Assembly (NCBI GenBank): GCA_013360285.1 | Contig: JABWCM010000017.1 | Span: 1 to 42,735, forward strand | Source of the DNA: Myxococcales bacterium | GTDB taxonomy: Bacteria > Myxococcota_A > UBA9042 > JABWCM01 | Direction: 5' to 3' | DNA: 42,735 bases | Part shown: piece after piece, positions 8,984 to 17,760 of the stretch | How the letters are laid out: the number at the start of each line of letters is the position of its first letter | How positions within the stretch are numbered: the stretch's first letter is position 1 | Position numbers and translations under genes: made by a program | Notes under the pieces: generated by a model | What the model was told of the DNA's origin: nothing | What the model saw: only the letters and a program-made list of their open reading frames with translations | Databases searched by the model: none

Positions 8984-11308
8984 ATGTTACCCCACAAAGC
9001 CACTCGCGAGCCCGCTACAGTGGCCCCTCTGTTGGGCTGGGAAAGTATTGGGGCCACTTTGTTGGAGCCATTTGACGAAGGGTTGTGCCTCTTGTCTCTG
9101 GACGGTCGAATTCTGTGCTTTTCCCGTGCGGCCGCTCGAATTTTGGGTGCTGTAGATCGAGACTGGACAGGTACGTCGTTGACGGCTCTGCTCCCAGAAA
9201 ACGAGCGTTCGCGCCTGAAAGACCATCTCTTACAAACGGCGCAACAGGGCTCGGCCCGTCTGAAAACACAGTTGAATCGTCCGTCCGGGGCGTCAGCGCA
9301 TGTCGACATTTATCTCGTTCCTGCCGATATGCCTGAAACGACGCCCACAATCGCCTGCCGAATCGTTGACACCACGCATCAAAAAGCGATTGAAGCACGC
9401 TTGCTTCAAGAGCGAAATCTGACGTCCAGCATTCTCGATACCGTTGGGGCTTTGGTGGTCGTATTAGACGCGAAAGGCCAAATCGTCCGATTAAATCGCG
9501 CCTGCGAAGATCTGACAGGATATTCGTTTGCTGAGGTTTATGGTCGGCCCTTCTGGGAATTTCTGATTCCGCCGGACCAAGTTGAAGCAGTTCGCGATGT
9601 TTTTAGCCGGTTGGCCGCAGGTTCTTTTCCGAATCAGTACGAAAACGATTGGATTCACCGTAATGGCACACGTCGATGGATAGCCTGGTCCAACACGTGC
9701 ATCTTAGACGACGCTGGAGCCGTGCAGTACGTAATCGGAACGGGCATCGACACGACCGGACGCCGGATGGTCGAACAGGCGCTGGCCGCAGAAAAAGAAC
9801 GACTGAGTGTGACCCTCCATAGCATCGGTGAGGGAGTGATCACGACCGATGAACAGGGGCGCGTGGCGTTGCTTAACTCGGTTGCCGAGCGACTCACGGG
9901 TTGGTCTTCCCAAGAAGCGCTGGGTTTGCCGGCGGAGCAGGTTTTTCGTGTTATTGATGAAAATTCCCGCGAGTCTCTGATATCACCTGTACGTAAAGTC
10001 TTGGCGTCAGGGGAAACGCAGCTACTGCAAAACCATACGATTTTGATATCTCGGACCGGGCAGGAATACATTATTCATGATTGTGCGGCACCGATACGCG
10101 ATTCCGCCGGCGCCACGTGTGGAGCCGTGTTGGTATTTCGTGACACGACGTATCGTACACAGCTCGAAGCCGAATACATTCGTTCGCAAAAATTGGAGTC
10201 ATTGGGATTACTTTCGAAAAGAATTGCTCATGATTTCAATAATTTACTGACCATTATTTCCGGAAACCTGGAGTTGGCCCACCTAGAACTCCCTGCCGAG
10301 AGCCCCGTGGCGGATCGATTGGTGGACGCCGAAGCTGCCGTTCAACGGGCGCATAACCTGGCTGTGCAGTTGTCCACGTTGGCCCAGGGCGGCACTCCTG
10401 TACGTAAACCGATTGGTTTGCAACCTGTTATTGAACAAGCCGCACGGTTGGCATTAACGGGCAGTGCTGCTTTATGTGAATTTTATTTTCCAGAAGATTT
10501 GTGGATTGTTGACGCAGATGAAGGGCAGATAAGCCAGGTTGTAAGTAACTTAGTGTTGAATGCAGAGCAGTCGATGGGGGGGCGTGGTACGATTACTATC
10601 ACTGCGCGAAATTGTCCGCCAGGTACGCCCGAAGGGACTCCTTTGCCCCCCGGACGGTACGTTGAAGTGGCCGTTAAGGATAATGGACCGGGCATTCCCG
10701 CAAACATTCTACCCAAAATTTTTGAACCTTTTTTTTCGACTAAACGACCCGGACGTGGTCTTGGCCTTACGTCCTGTGATCTGATTGTTCGGAAACACGA
10801 TGGGTATTTACGAGTCGAGTCCACGGTGGGTCAAGGGGCGACGTTTTGGTTTTATTTATCTGCGTCTTCTCGAAAATCTGCCGATCCTCCTGCGCCAAAA
10901 CCAGAGGTCCGGAGGGGAACTGGCAGGATATTGCTTTTGGATGATGACTCTGCCGTTCGTGAAGTATCCGCCGATATTTTGAGGTTTCTTGGGTATCAGG
11001 TGGATTGCTGTGAAAACGGAGATGATACCATTCGGAAGTATTCTGAAGCGTTGCTCAGTGGAAAACCCTATCGGGCTGTTATTTTGGATTTGACGATTCC
11101 CGGAGGGATGGGGGGGCTCGAAACGTTGCAAATTCTGCGGTCTGTGGATCCCGATGTTCGCGCGTTGGTGACGAGCGGATATACGAACGACCCGATTTTG
11201 GTGGATTTCCGGAAGTACGGATTTTCGGGTGCAGTGGTGAAGCCTTTCGAAGTGGGCGATTTGGCAGAAGCGATTGCCCGGAGTTTTGAAAACGTAAATT
11301 CCGCGTAA
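8984..11308 (+). CDS. PAS-containing hybrid histidine kinase with C-terminal receiver
   Basis: A 774-residue cytosolic signalling kinase. Three PAS-like sensor domains span about residues 25-135, 140-260 and 265-385. A HisKA segment follows with phospho-acceptor His416 in AHDFNN, then a HATPase domain with SNLVLNAEQ (N-box), DNGPGIP (G1) and GRGLGL (G2). The C-terminal receiver has DDD near 650, phospho-acceptor Asp702 in VILDLTIPGG and Lys753 in VVKPF. All key residues are present. No transmembrane segment is seen, so it senses a cytoplasmic signal. The start at 8984 follows AGGAGAG with good spacing; an upstream in-frame ATG at 8807 lacks a ribosome site. No separate response regulator is adjacent. 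Confidence 0.93.
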   Translation: MLPHKATREPATVAPLLGWESIGATLLEPFDEGLCLLSLDGRILCFSRAAARILGAVDRDWTGTSLTALLPENERSRLKDHLLQTAQQGSARLKTQLNRPSGASAHVDIYLVPADMPETTPTIACRIVDTTHQKAIEARLLQERNLTSSILDTVGALVVVLDAKGQIVRLNRACEDLTGYSFAEVYGRPFWEFLIPPDQVEAVRDVFSRLAAGSFPNQYENDWIHRNGTRRWIAWSNTCILDDAGAVQYVIGTGIDTTGRRMVEQALAAEKERLSVTLHSIGEGVITTDEQGRVALLNSVAERLTGWSSQEALGLPAEQVFRVIDENSRESLISPVRKVLASGETQLLQNHTILISRTGQEYIIHDCAAPIRDSAGATCGAVLVFRDTTYRTQLEAEYIRSQKLESLGLLSKRIAHDFNNLLTIISGNLELAHLELPAESPVADRLVDAEAAVQRAHNLAVQLSTLAQGGTPVRKPIGLQPVIEQAARLALTGSAALCEFYFPEDLWIVDADEGQISQVVSNLVLNAEQSMGGRGTITITARNCPPGTPEGTPLPPGRYVEVAVKDNGPGIPANILPKIFEPFFSTKRPGRGLGLTSCDLIVRKHDGYLRVESTVGQGATFWFYLSASSRKSADPPAPKPEVRRGTGRILLLDDDSAVREVSADILRFLGYQVDCCENGDDTIRKYSEALLSGKPYRAVILDLTIPGGMGGLETLQILRSVDPDVRALVTSGYTNDPILVDFRKYGFSGAVVKPFEVGDLAEAIARSFENVNSA

Positions 11309-11318
11309 AACCAAATGA

Positions 11319-11497
11319 TTAGCTCGGATTTGTAACGAGCTTGCGCGAGAGAGCGCTGCGACGCCGGCAGACTGACGGATGGTGGTTTTTTTCCCGGAAG
11401 CAGGGCTGCACCAGGTTGAGGACAAAAAGGTCTACTATCCTCGAAGACGCTCGCGGATCGACGCTCGTAGCCTCAAGCTTCCGCGAAATGCGGGTAA
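11319..11497. repeat. Inverted-repeat element, family A copy 2
   Basis: The left end TTAGCTCGGATTTGTAACGA (then GCTTGCGCGAG) is roughly mirrored by the right end CCTCAAGCTTCCGCGAAATG (then CGGGTAA). Total length is 179 bp, close to the 188 bp of copy 1. The right half carries CGGATCGACGCTCGTAGCCT, which matches the copy at 36539-36656 at nearly every position. It lies 10 bp after the kinase stop codon and fills the gap before the converging gene at 11554. Confidence 0.65.
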
Positions 11498-11553
11498 GGT
11501 CAGAGTTGCCGGTAAATTCGTCGCTCCGGTTGGAGTTGTGGTGAATTTGTGTT

Positions 11554-13263
11554 CTATCTTACCGAAGTAATGGGGAATGACTGATTCTTGCATGTACTGA
11601 ACTGGCAGCTAAATGAGTCGCCGGTTGGGCAGCCACAAAACGGAGCCTGGCAGAAGGACACGCTCATTGTCCCTGTCCAGGTGTCTTCGTTGGTGTAGGT
11701 ACCGCTCAATTTGTAAGTCTCACAACACCCTCCCAATACTACCGATTGAACAGTGAATGACCCCCCCGGGCAAGTAGGCATGGCGCCGGTCATCGACGGA
11801 AAATTGCCGCCCGTTGCGCCAACCGCGAGATTCCCGGAGGCGTTTTTGCTGAATACAAAACTCGAAATGTTCATGTTGACTACTTGTAGCCCTGTAAACA
11901 TGTCGTTGCACGAGTATACCACTTTGGGGGTGTTAAAATAGGCTGATGGCTTGGTCGGATCACAAACGTCTTCTTCACATAGTGCCGTAGATAAGGTGCA
12001 GTTCGTGTTGCACACCAGAGAGCCGCCCGCAAATCCAAGGCCAAGACAATTCGTGCCGCCAAAATCTGAACCGTCACACTCTTCGCCGATTTCTTTGACC
12101 CCGTTTCCGCAACACGCGGGTGGTGCTACGTGTTGACACCCGAGGGTGGCGTCACAAGTATCAACGGTACAGGAATCACCATCGTTACAGTTTGGGGGTG
12201 TGCCGGATTGGCAAATTGGCAGAGCCAGGTCCACGTTGGGTCCACCGGGTGTTCCCAATGCCTCGTCGGAGTAAGCCGCGGTTGAAGCGGCGAACGATGC
12301 AACGACAAAATTGTCGTCGTTGGGGTTTCTAAGACCTACTGAGCCTCCTTCGTTGGCTGTGGCTGCAAGAGCCCCTAAGTTTTGGACCTCGTCGACCAGA
12401 GCGGAACTTGCGTTTCTCAGCGTCAGTTTTCCTGTGGCGTTACCCAGGGTATATGTGTCGTAAGTATAATTGATGCGGACACCCGTATTATTGTTTATGT
12501 CGGGGTTGGTGCCTAACACTAAATAACCACGAGACGGTATAAAAAGAGCACCACCTACATCGATGATATGGTTTAGCCCGGCACCATTACCGAGCCGCCA
12601 TCCCTGAACGTTTATTGGAGTGTCGCCCCCGTTAAATAACTCGATCCATTCCATGTTTATGGCATTGGGTGCACCAAAAAACAGCTCGTGTATGACGACT
12701 GTGTTTGGCGCCGAGACAACCGGGCAGGTCTCGATTCCATCGCAAACTGTTTTGTTGGAACAGCTTTCACCAACGGAAGGCTCGATTGGTTCGTCGATTG
12801 CGGTATCGCAGTTGTCGTCGTATCCATTACAAGTTTCCGGAGCTCCGGAAAAAACCAGGCCGTTCTGCGGTGCGCAATCCGTAAAGTCGAAGTCTCCGTC
12901 GCCGTCCAAATCGGATTCACACGTGTCTACACAGTGGTTGGTGTTGGCGTCCAGGGATTGGCTCAGTGGTGCACTGAACACAAACTGAATGCCCAGCGTT
13001 GCGTCGGTGACGTTGATGACCGCGTCACAGTTGTGGTCGGGCCAGATGGCGGGCGAACCGGTTTTTGCAATACAATCCGGTGGGAGATCCACCTGGCCGT
13101 CAAGGGACCAAAAAATCGCCAAGATGACACACTGGACGTCAGCGACGGTTGTCATTCCGTTACCCGTCACATCACCCGGCGGAGACAAACAAACCGCCAT
13201 CCCACTTTGGCTCCACGTCAGAAGACAAAAAACCACTAGCCACGAAATCACATACTTTCGCAT
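11554..13263 (-). CDS. Secreted dockerin/lamin-tail domain protein, Cys-rich
   Basis: A 569-residue secreted protein. Met at 13263 is preferred to one 9 bases upstream because GGAGG then lies 8 bases away. After a signal peptide (cleaved near SGMAVC) come two dockerin-like calcium loops (GDVTGNGMTTVADVQ and DHNCDAVINVTDATLG), then a MopE-like segment ESDLDGDGDFDFTDC...APETCNGYDDNCD. A lamin-tail (LTD) beta-sandwich follows (IHELFFGAPNAINMEWIELFN). Next are Cys-rich EGF-like pieces (CNDGDSCTVDTCD) and a C-terminal beta domain with about ten Cys. It is likely displayed on or released from the cell surface and needs Ca2+. No sorting tag was recognised. Confidence 0.82.
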   Translation of the reverse strand: MRKYVISWLVVFCLLTWSQSGMAVCLSPPGDVTGNGMTTVADVQCVILAIFWSLDGQVDLPPDCIAKTGSPAIWPDHNCDAVINVTDATLGIQFVFSAPLSQSLDANTNHCVDTCESDLDGDGDFDFTDCAPQNGLVFSGAPETCNGYDDNCDTAIDEPIEPSVGESCSNKTVCDGIETCPVVSAPNTVVIHELFFGAPNAINMEWIELFNGGDTPINVQGWRLGNGAGLNHIIDVGGALFIPSRGYLVLGTNPDINNNTGVRINYTYDTYTLGNATGKLTLRNASSALVDEVQNLGALAATANEGGSVGLRNPNDDNFVVASFAASTAAYSDEALGTPGGPNVDLALPICQSGTPPNCNDGDSCTVDTCDATLGCQHVAPPACCGNGVKEIGEECDGSDFGGTNCLGLGFAGGSLVCNTNCTLSTALCEEDVCDPTKPSAYFNTPKVVYSCNDMFTGLQVVNMNISSFVFSKNASGNLAVGATGGNFPSMTGAMPTCPGGSFTVQSVVLGGCCETYKLSGTYTNEDTWTGTMSVSFCQAPFCGCPTGDSFSCQFSTCKNQSFPITSVR

Positions 13264-13467
13264 TGCATACACCTCCAGGGCAAAAACCCACCGTTATTTT
13301 ACTAAACAATACATCTTTTTGCGGGTGTTGAATACCACATCACCCATCTTGGTCGTGTGAGATCGTTTACCGGGGTTCGTTTGCGGACGACCGTCTTCTT
13401 GTGGCTTCGTCTGGCTTTTGTTACACAGTATTCCGTGTTGTTTTGTGCCTTAGCAAGGAAATAAGCC

Positions 13468-14832
13468 ATCGCAGCTCATGACCTAACCACTGGTTCTGTT
13501 CCCCGCCATTTGGTTCGACTCGGTACACCTGTCGTGTTGGCAATGATGCTTCAGTCGGCCTATGCCCTCGTCGATCTTATTTTTGTCCGCCAATTGGGAG
13601 AAAAAGCGGTTGCAGGTCTCTCGATTTCTTTTCAAGCGTTTTTCTTGATTCTTGCGATTGGACAGGTCGTTGCGACAACGGCCTTGGCGGAAATCAGTCA
13701 GCATTATGGTGCGAAAGAGTTCGACCGCGCTCGGGGTGCTTTTTCAACATTTTCTGCGGTTGCTGTGGGCCTCGGTCTGGCCGCAGTTGTCGTCGCTTAT
13801 CTTAGCGCGAAGTCTTATGTGAGTACCTTTACCGATGATCCGGATGTGCTGGTGTTGGGAACCAGCTATTTCGAGATCAATTCGCTCACTTTTTTATTGC
13901 AACTTCTGTTGATCGTTTTCGGGAATGGTCTACGAGCGAGCGGTGATTTTGCAACTCCGATGAAATTGATGGCGATGTCGGTGCTCACCAACGCGGTTTT
14001 GGATCCGCTGCTGATCTTTGGCATCGGCCCATTTCCTGAAATGGGGCTCGACGGTGCCGCCTGGGCTACCGTTTTCGCGCAGTTGCAGACCCTTACGTTG
14101 TATTTGATTCGTTTTTCCCGCCCTCGTGGCGGCAATGACCTGTATTGGACTCGCCCCAATTGGAATGCCCAAATTTGGTGGCATCTTGCTTCTCGTGGGT
14201 TGCCGGCGGGTGCTCAGTTTTTTTTGGTATCCGTTGTGCTGGGCCTCGTGTTGGGAGCGGTGAAGTCCGAGGGTGCGGCTTGGACTGCCGCAGCGGGGGG
14301 CGGATTTCGAGTGCTGCAACAACTGTTTTTGCCGCTTGTGGCGTTGGCTTCGGCAGCATCGGCAATAGCTGGTCAAAATCTGGGAGCAAGAAATTTTGAT
14401 CGTGTACGGACGGTGGCAAAAACAGGATTGACATGGGGTTTGGCATACGCAATCACCATCTCGTCGCTGGTTTTTTGGCAAAGTGACAGGTTGGGACTCG
14501 TTTTTGCGAAAGGCGAAGATGAACTTGCTGTTGCTGCAATCTGGTTTCAGTGGTCGGCGCCGCAACTGCTAGGCTTCGCGGCGACCTATGTGCCGACATT
14601 TGTACTACAAGCTGCGGGTCGCGCCATTTTGCCAATGTGCAGCGCTATTGCGCGAGCAACCGCGCTTGCGGCAGCCATTTTCATTCTGATTCCCAACGTA
14701 GAATGGCCCGCCGAAGCCGTTTTTGGAGCGGCAACGATTACCCAACTGCTTGAGGGCGCATTTGATGTCGTATTGTTGTTTGTTTTTCTTTCTTCGTTGG
14801 GGAATTCACGGAATAAGGCGGAAAGAACGTAA
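13468..14832 (+). CDS. MATE family multidrug/cation exporter
   Basis: An inner-membrane exporter of about 454 residues and 12 predicted helices, probably Na+ or H+ driven. Family features are GTPVVLAMMLQSAYALVDLIFV in helix 1 and the matching second half GGGFRVLQQLFLPLVALASA. Conserved N-terminal sequence (DLTTGSVPRHLVRLG) is in frame upstream of the first usual start, a TTG at 13510. The frame is open only back to 13465 and has no ATG, GTG or TTG there. AAGGAA at 13455-13460 is spaced 7 bases from an ATC at 13468, so an AUC start or a one-base error near 13480 is likely. The family is secure; the exact start is not. Confidence 0.85.
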   Translation: MAAHDLTTGSVPRHLVRLGTPVVLAMMLQSAYALVDLIFVRQLGEKAVAGLSISFQAFFLILAIGQVVATTALAEISQHYGAKEFDRARGAFSTFSAVAVGLGLAAVVVAYLSAKSYVSTFTDDPDVLVLGTSYFEINSLTFLLQLLLIVFGNGLRASGDFATPMKLMAMSVLTNAVLDPLLIFGIGPFPEMGLDGAAWATVFAQLQTLTLYLIRFSRPRGGNDLYWTRPNWNAQIWWHLASRGLPAGAQFFLVSVVLGLVLGAVKSEGAAWTAAAGGGFRVLQQLFLPLVALASAASAIAGQNLGARNFDRVRTVAKTGLTWGLAYAITISSLVFWQSDRLGLVFAKGEDELAVAAIWFQWSAPQLLGFAATYVPTFVLQAAGRAILPMCSAIARATALAAAIFILIPNVEWPAEAVFGAATITQLLEGAFDVVLLFVFLSSLGNSRNKAERT

Positions 14833-14840
14833 GAACGAAC

Positions 14841-15266
14841 CTATTTCGTCTTCTTTTCGGAATCACATGCCTGCATACACTTGGCGCACGACTCGCAGTT
14901 TTGGAGCGCCAAACTTTCGTGTCCGCAGATCATGGCATCGGTACACGCTGCGCACAGGGCGTCGCAGTCACAAAGCGGTGCGGGGTTACTCGGAGTGGCA
15001 TTCATTTCCACAAGCGAGATCAATGCCGGGGCGACCGCATGTAGGTTCGTTTTTGATTTGACAGTGACGGTGCTGGGCGCAGGAAGTTTGAACGAAGTTT
15101 CCGTCGTCGCCTCAAGCCCCGACTCCGCAATCGCCAGTTCTTCCTCCAATCCAGATTCATCGAGTGTACCCTCCTCCTGTTCTTCTGGGGTCATCCCGTA
15201 ATCACAGCCCGCGATAGAGACCCACAGCAGCGCTGTCCAACAAAGCAGATTTCTGAAGTTACGCAT
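14841..15266 (-). CDS. Small Cys-rich lipoprotein, possible metal binder
   Basis: A 141-residue lipoprotein. The start at 15266 follows AGGAGG; the signal peptide ends at lipobox VSIAGC. An acidic linker (EEQEEGTLDESGLEEELA) leads to a C-terminal segment of about 36 residues with nine Cys spaced as CDCDALCAACTDAMIC and CESCAKCMQAC. The spacing recalls helical Cys-lined copper-binding bundles (DUF326/Csp-like), but that is only a resemblance. It lies about 150 bases downstream of the beta-barrel gene on the same strand and ends 8 bases from the converging MATE gene. Confidence 0.75.
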   Translation of the reverse strand: MRNFRNLLCWTALLWVSIAGCDYGMTPEEQEEGTLDESGLEEELAIAESGLEATTETSFKLPAPSTVTVKSKTNLHAVAPALISLVEMNATPSNPAPLCDCDALCAACTDAMICGHESLALQNCESCAKCMQACDSEKKTK

Positions 15267-15414
15267 GAATTTCCTCCTGGGATATCGGCGTGTCGGTCGT
15301 TCCAAACACGTGATCGTCCCCATTTTCAACCGGTGCATCCTTTACGTCAATGATTCGTTGTGGATTGTTTTACGGAATGAAGATTTTTGCAGCCGCCGCT
15401 GCGTGTGTACAATA

Positions 15415-16971
15415 TCAAAACGAGTATCGACCTTTTAAAAACACGGTACTTGGACCGGTGACCCGACTTCCGAATTTGGAGTCGGAATCGCCCCCGAATA
15501 CAAATGCCCCGACGCTCACGTCGACATTCTGCCAAAAATCAAAAGTTAACTGAGGATACAGCACATAACTTAAGTCTTGAAATTGTAAGATAGCAAACAA
15601 ACGAATCAACATCTGATCGCGAAACAACTTGAAGTCGCTGCCCGCGACCAGATAGTCATTCAGGTTCGTTTCTCCAAATTCATCCGGAAAGCCATGTAAG
15701 TACTGGATGTTAACATACCACCATGCCGTGAGGCTGTAGTCTGTGCCCACGGTTAACTTCCAAAATGGGCCGGCTTCGGCCTCCAACTCCAAATATTCCC
15801 GAGCGACGCCGGAAACCGGTGTACCATTCGGACCGCCGACCGGCAGAATCGCGCCGCTGGTTCGTACATAACGATACAAATCATCGTGCAAAGTGAGCGC
15901 AAATTCCGCCCAGAGTCCCAAACCGCCTAAAAAGTCCAGGCTTGTCGAAAAGTCGGCGCCAAAAACCTGCACACGTGGGTAAGTCATAGTTACGTGTGTA
16001 TCGACTGTGACACCCGTAAAATCGAGTTCTTTCAGTACTGCGACGGTATCGGTGGGCGATGCAAGCGGCACCTTCGGCAATCGAATGTCTCCGGCGACGA
16101 TGGTTTCTGCGCGCGGTGCATCGTCGAATCCCCGGTAGTAGCTGATACTCCAGTCAACACCCAACAACGACATTCCAAACCGAGCGCCCACTTGAAGGTT
16201 GCGCACGCTCAAATCAGGGGTTTGAACATCGATGTCATATACGGCCTTACCTCCGGCTGCCAAGAACAGGTCTTGTTCAACCAACAGTCCCTTTAGGATG
16301 GCAGAATCAACGAACTGATTAAAAAGACTGGGTTCAGAGAATGCCAACAACGCACTTTCGGGCAACAACGCCGGTCTAAAATAGGGGACCACCGCAACCG
16401 ACAACGTAACATCATCCACAATGGTGGAGTCTTCGCCCTCTACGGACCATGGGATGTTGTAAGTGAGTGATACCATCTCCGTTGCAACGGCTTCGCCAAA
16501 TTTGAGGGGGTCCTCAAAGTCATAGGCGTTAAGTGAGCTGGTGGGGTTGAACATGTCCGCTGTTCCCCAGCGTACGATTTGGCGTCCGAGGCGCAAATCC
16601 ATGCCTGGTGCAATAAAATCGTCGATTGAAACATATAAAGCGTCGCTTTCAAGCCGAAATGGGTCGACTTTTGAACGATTCACCAAATCATCGGCTGTTG
16701 TAGTTTCAGGACGGCCAGTGAAGATGACGGCCAGATCCGCAACGGCGCGGACGGCGTCACCGGAAAGCGTCGCGGTCAGCCGTGCGGTGTTGTCACTACG
16801 GACAAAACGAAAATCAGACACATCGTCCGGCTCATCCTTGCCGGGAATCGAGAAACGAAGGTCGGATTCAATGTATCCCCGGTAGTCGAAAATGACTTGA
16901 GCCGACGCCATCTGGACTCCCAATACAATGACCGAGACAAGGCACACGAAAACTGTGTAAGGCTGCCTCAT
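15415..16971 (-). CDS. Outer-membrane beta-barrel protein, DUF1302-like
   Basis: A 518-residue protein with a cleaved signal peptide (MRQPYTVFVCLVSVIVLGVQ, cleavage near MASA). The mature part alternates hydrophobic and polar residues as amphipathic strands and ends in aromatic Phe (KGRYSF), typical of barrel insertion. The segment RLGRQIVRWGTADMFNPTSS near residues 125-145 is characteristic of DUF1302 family porin-like proteins. It starts 6 bases after the LolA-like gene and is third in the operon after the RND transporter. Such proteins often accompany RND/MMPL lipid exporters, so it probably forms the outer-membrane part of this system. Confidence 0.85.
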   Translation of the reverse strand: MRQPYTVFVCLVSVIVLGVQMASAQVIFDYRGYIESDLRFSIPGKDEPDDVSDFRFVRSDNTARLTATLSGDAVRAVADLAVIFTGRPETTTADDLVNRSKVDPFRLESDALYVSIDDFIAPGMDLRLGRQIVRWGTADMFNPTSSLNAYDFEDPLKFGEAVATEMVSLTYNIPWSVEGEDSTIVDDVTLSVAVVPYFRPALLPESALLAFSEPSLFNQFVDSAILKGLLVEQDLFLAAGGKAVYDIDVQTPDLSVRNLQVGARFGMSLLGVDWSISYYRGFDDAPRAETIVAGDIRLPKVPLASPTDTVAVLKELDFTGVTVDTHVTMTYPRVQVFGADFSTSLDFLGGLGLWAEFALTLHDDLYRYVRTSGAILPVGGPNGTPVSGVAREYLELEAEAGPFWKLTVGTDYSLTAWWYVNIQYLHGFPDEFGETNLNDYLVAGSDFKLFRDQMLIRLFAILQFQDLSYVLYPQLTFDFWQNVDVSVGAFVFGGDSDSKFGSRVTGPSTVFLKGRYSF

Positions 16972-16977
16972 AGCGCC

Positions 16978-17760
16978 CTATAGACCCCGAACCAGCCAAC
17001 GGCGGCTGAACGTGTCATCATCAAGATTGGAATTCACTTTGACCGCCAACACTTCGTTTACCGTCGAATGGCCTGTGGTCAGGTCTTTTAACGTAATGGT
17101 TCGGTACATCCAGTTGCCCGCGGGCTCTTCCTTTAGGCCGGCGCGTTCTTGAACTTTGATTTTTTTTCCACCGTCATCGAAGTATTCGATTTTCTCAATC
17201 AGCAACTGATCTTTACGAATTGCGATCACCAGTTTTTTGTACATCAAATCAACGTTGGGTTTGCGGTTCAATTCCAACGTGACGAACTCGCCCTTGTCGT
17301 CCAAGAGTTTGGCATCGAAGTCGTTCGAGAGCCGGATCATGCCCATATCGTCAAACGTCCAGTCACTGCTTTGGAAACTTTGGCGTTTCGCATGTGCGGC
17401 AACCCGGCGAACTTTTTGCATATCCGGCAAACGTACATAAATTTCGTCTTTTCCGCGAATAACGACGCCCATTCCCTTCATTTCGGCGGGAGAGAGAAAA
17501 TGAAATGCACGTTTGTCGTCACCTTTGGTCATGGACTCGAATTCGATCGATTTGCCTTCGTCGGCGCCGCCGTGAAGTGTCATTCGAACCGTGATGGTCT
17601 GGTCCTTAAAGTTGTTGTGGCGGCTGTCCGCCTCCACCAGAAGAGCTTGGGCGCCCTGCTGCAGCAGAGAGGCCAGTTTGGGGTCGGGTTCTTTGGCTGC
17701 CAACGTAGCCGGTATGCTAATTAAGTAAGATAACAGAGCAAAACATATGAAGGGTTTCAT
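16978..17760 (-). CDS. LolA-like outer-membrane lipoprotein-sorting protein
   Basis: A 260-residue periplasmic protein. After a signal peptide (MKPFICFALLSYLISIPATL) comes a LolA/LolB-like half-barrel of the 'outer membrane lipoprotein-sorting protein' type (TP0789-like). Family signs are FHFLSPAEMKGMGVVIRGKDEIYVRLPDM and the C-terminal TFSRRWLVRGL. These proteins bind lipid or acyl chains and usually lie next to MMPL transporters. The start codon overlaps the end of the transporter gene by four bases, implying coupled translation. It likely carries substrate between the RND transporter and the outer-membrane barrel encoded next. Confidence 0.88.
   Translation of the reverse strand: MKPFICFALLSYLISIPATLAAKEPDPKLASLLQQGAQALLVEADSRHNNFKDQTITVRMTLHGGADEGKSIEFESMTKGDDKRAFHFLSPAEMKGMGVVIRGKDEIYVRLPDMQKVRRVAAHAKRQSFQSSDWTFDDMGMIRLSNDFDAKLLDDKGEFVTLELNRKPNVDLMYKKLVIAIRKDQLLIEKIEYFDDGGKKIKVQERAGLKEEPAGNWMYRTITLKDLTTGHSTVNEVLAVKVNSNLDDDTFSRRWLVRGL

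Noticed and set aside
10856..11425. 189-codon open frame antisense to the receiver domain of the hybrid kinase
   Set aside because: The sense strand encodes a complete receiver with all key residues; the antisense product is basic and low in complexity, without a ribosome site.
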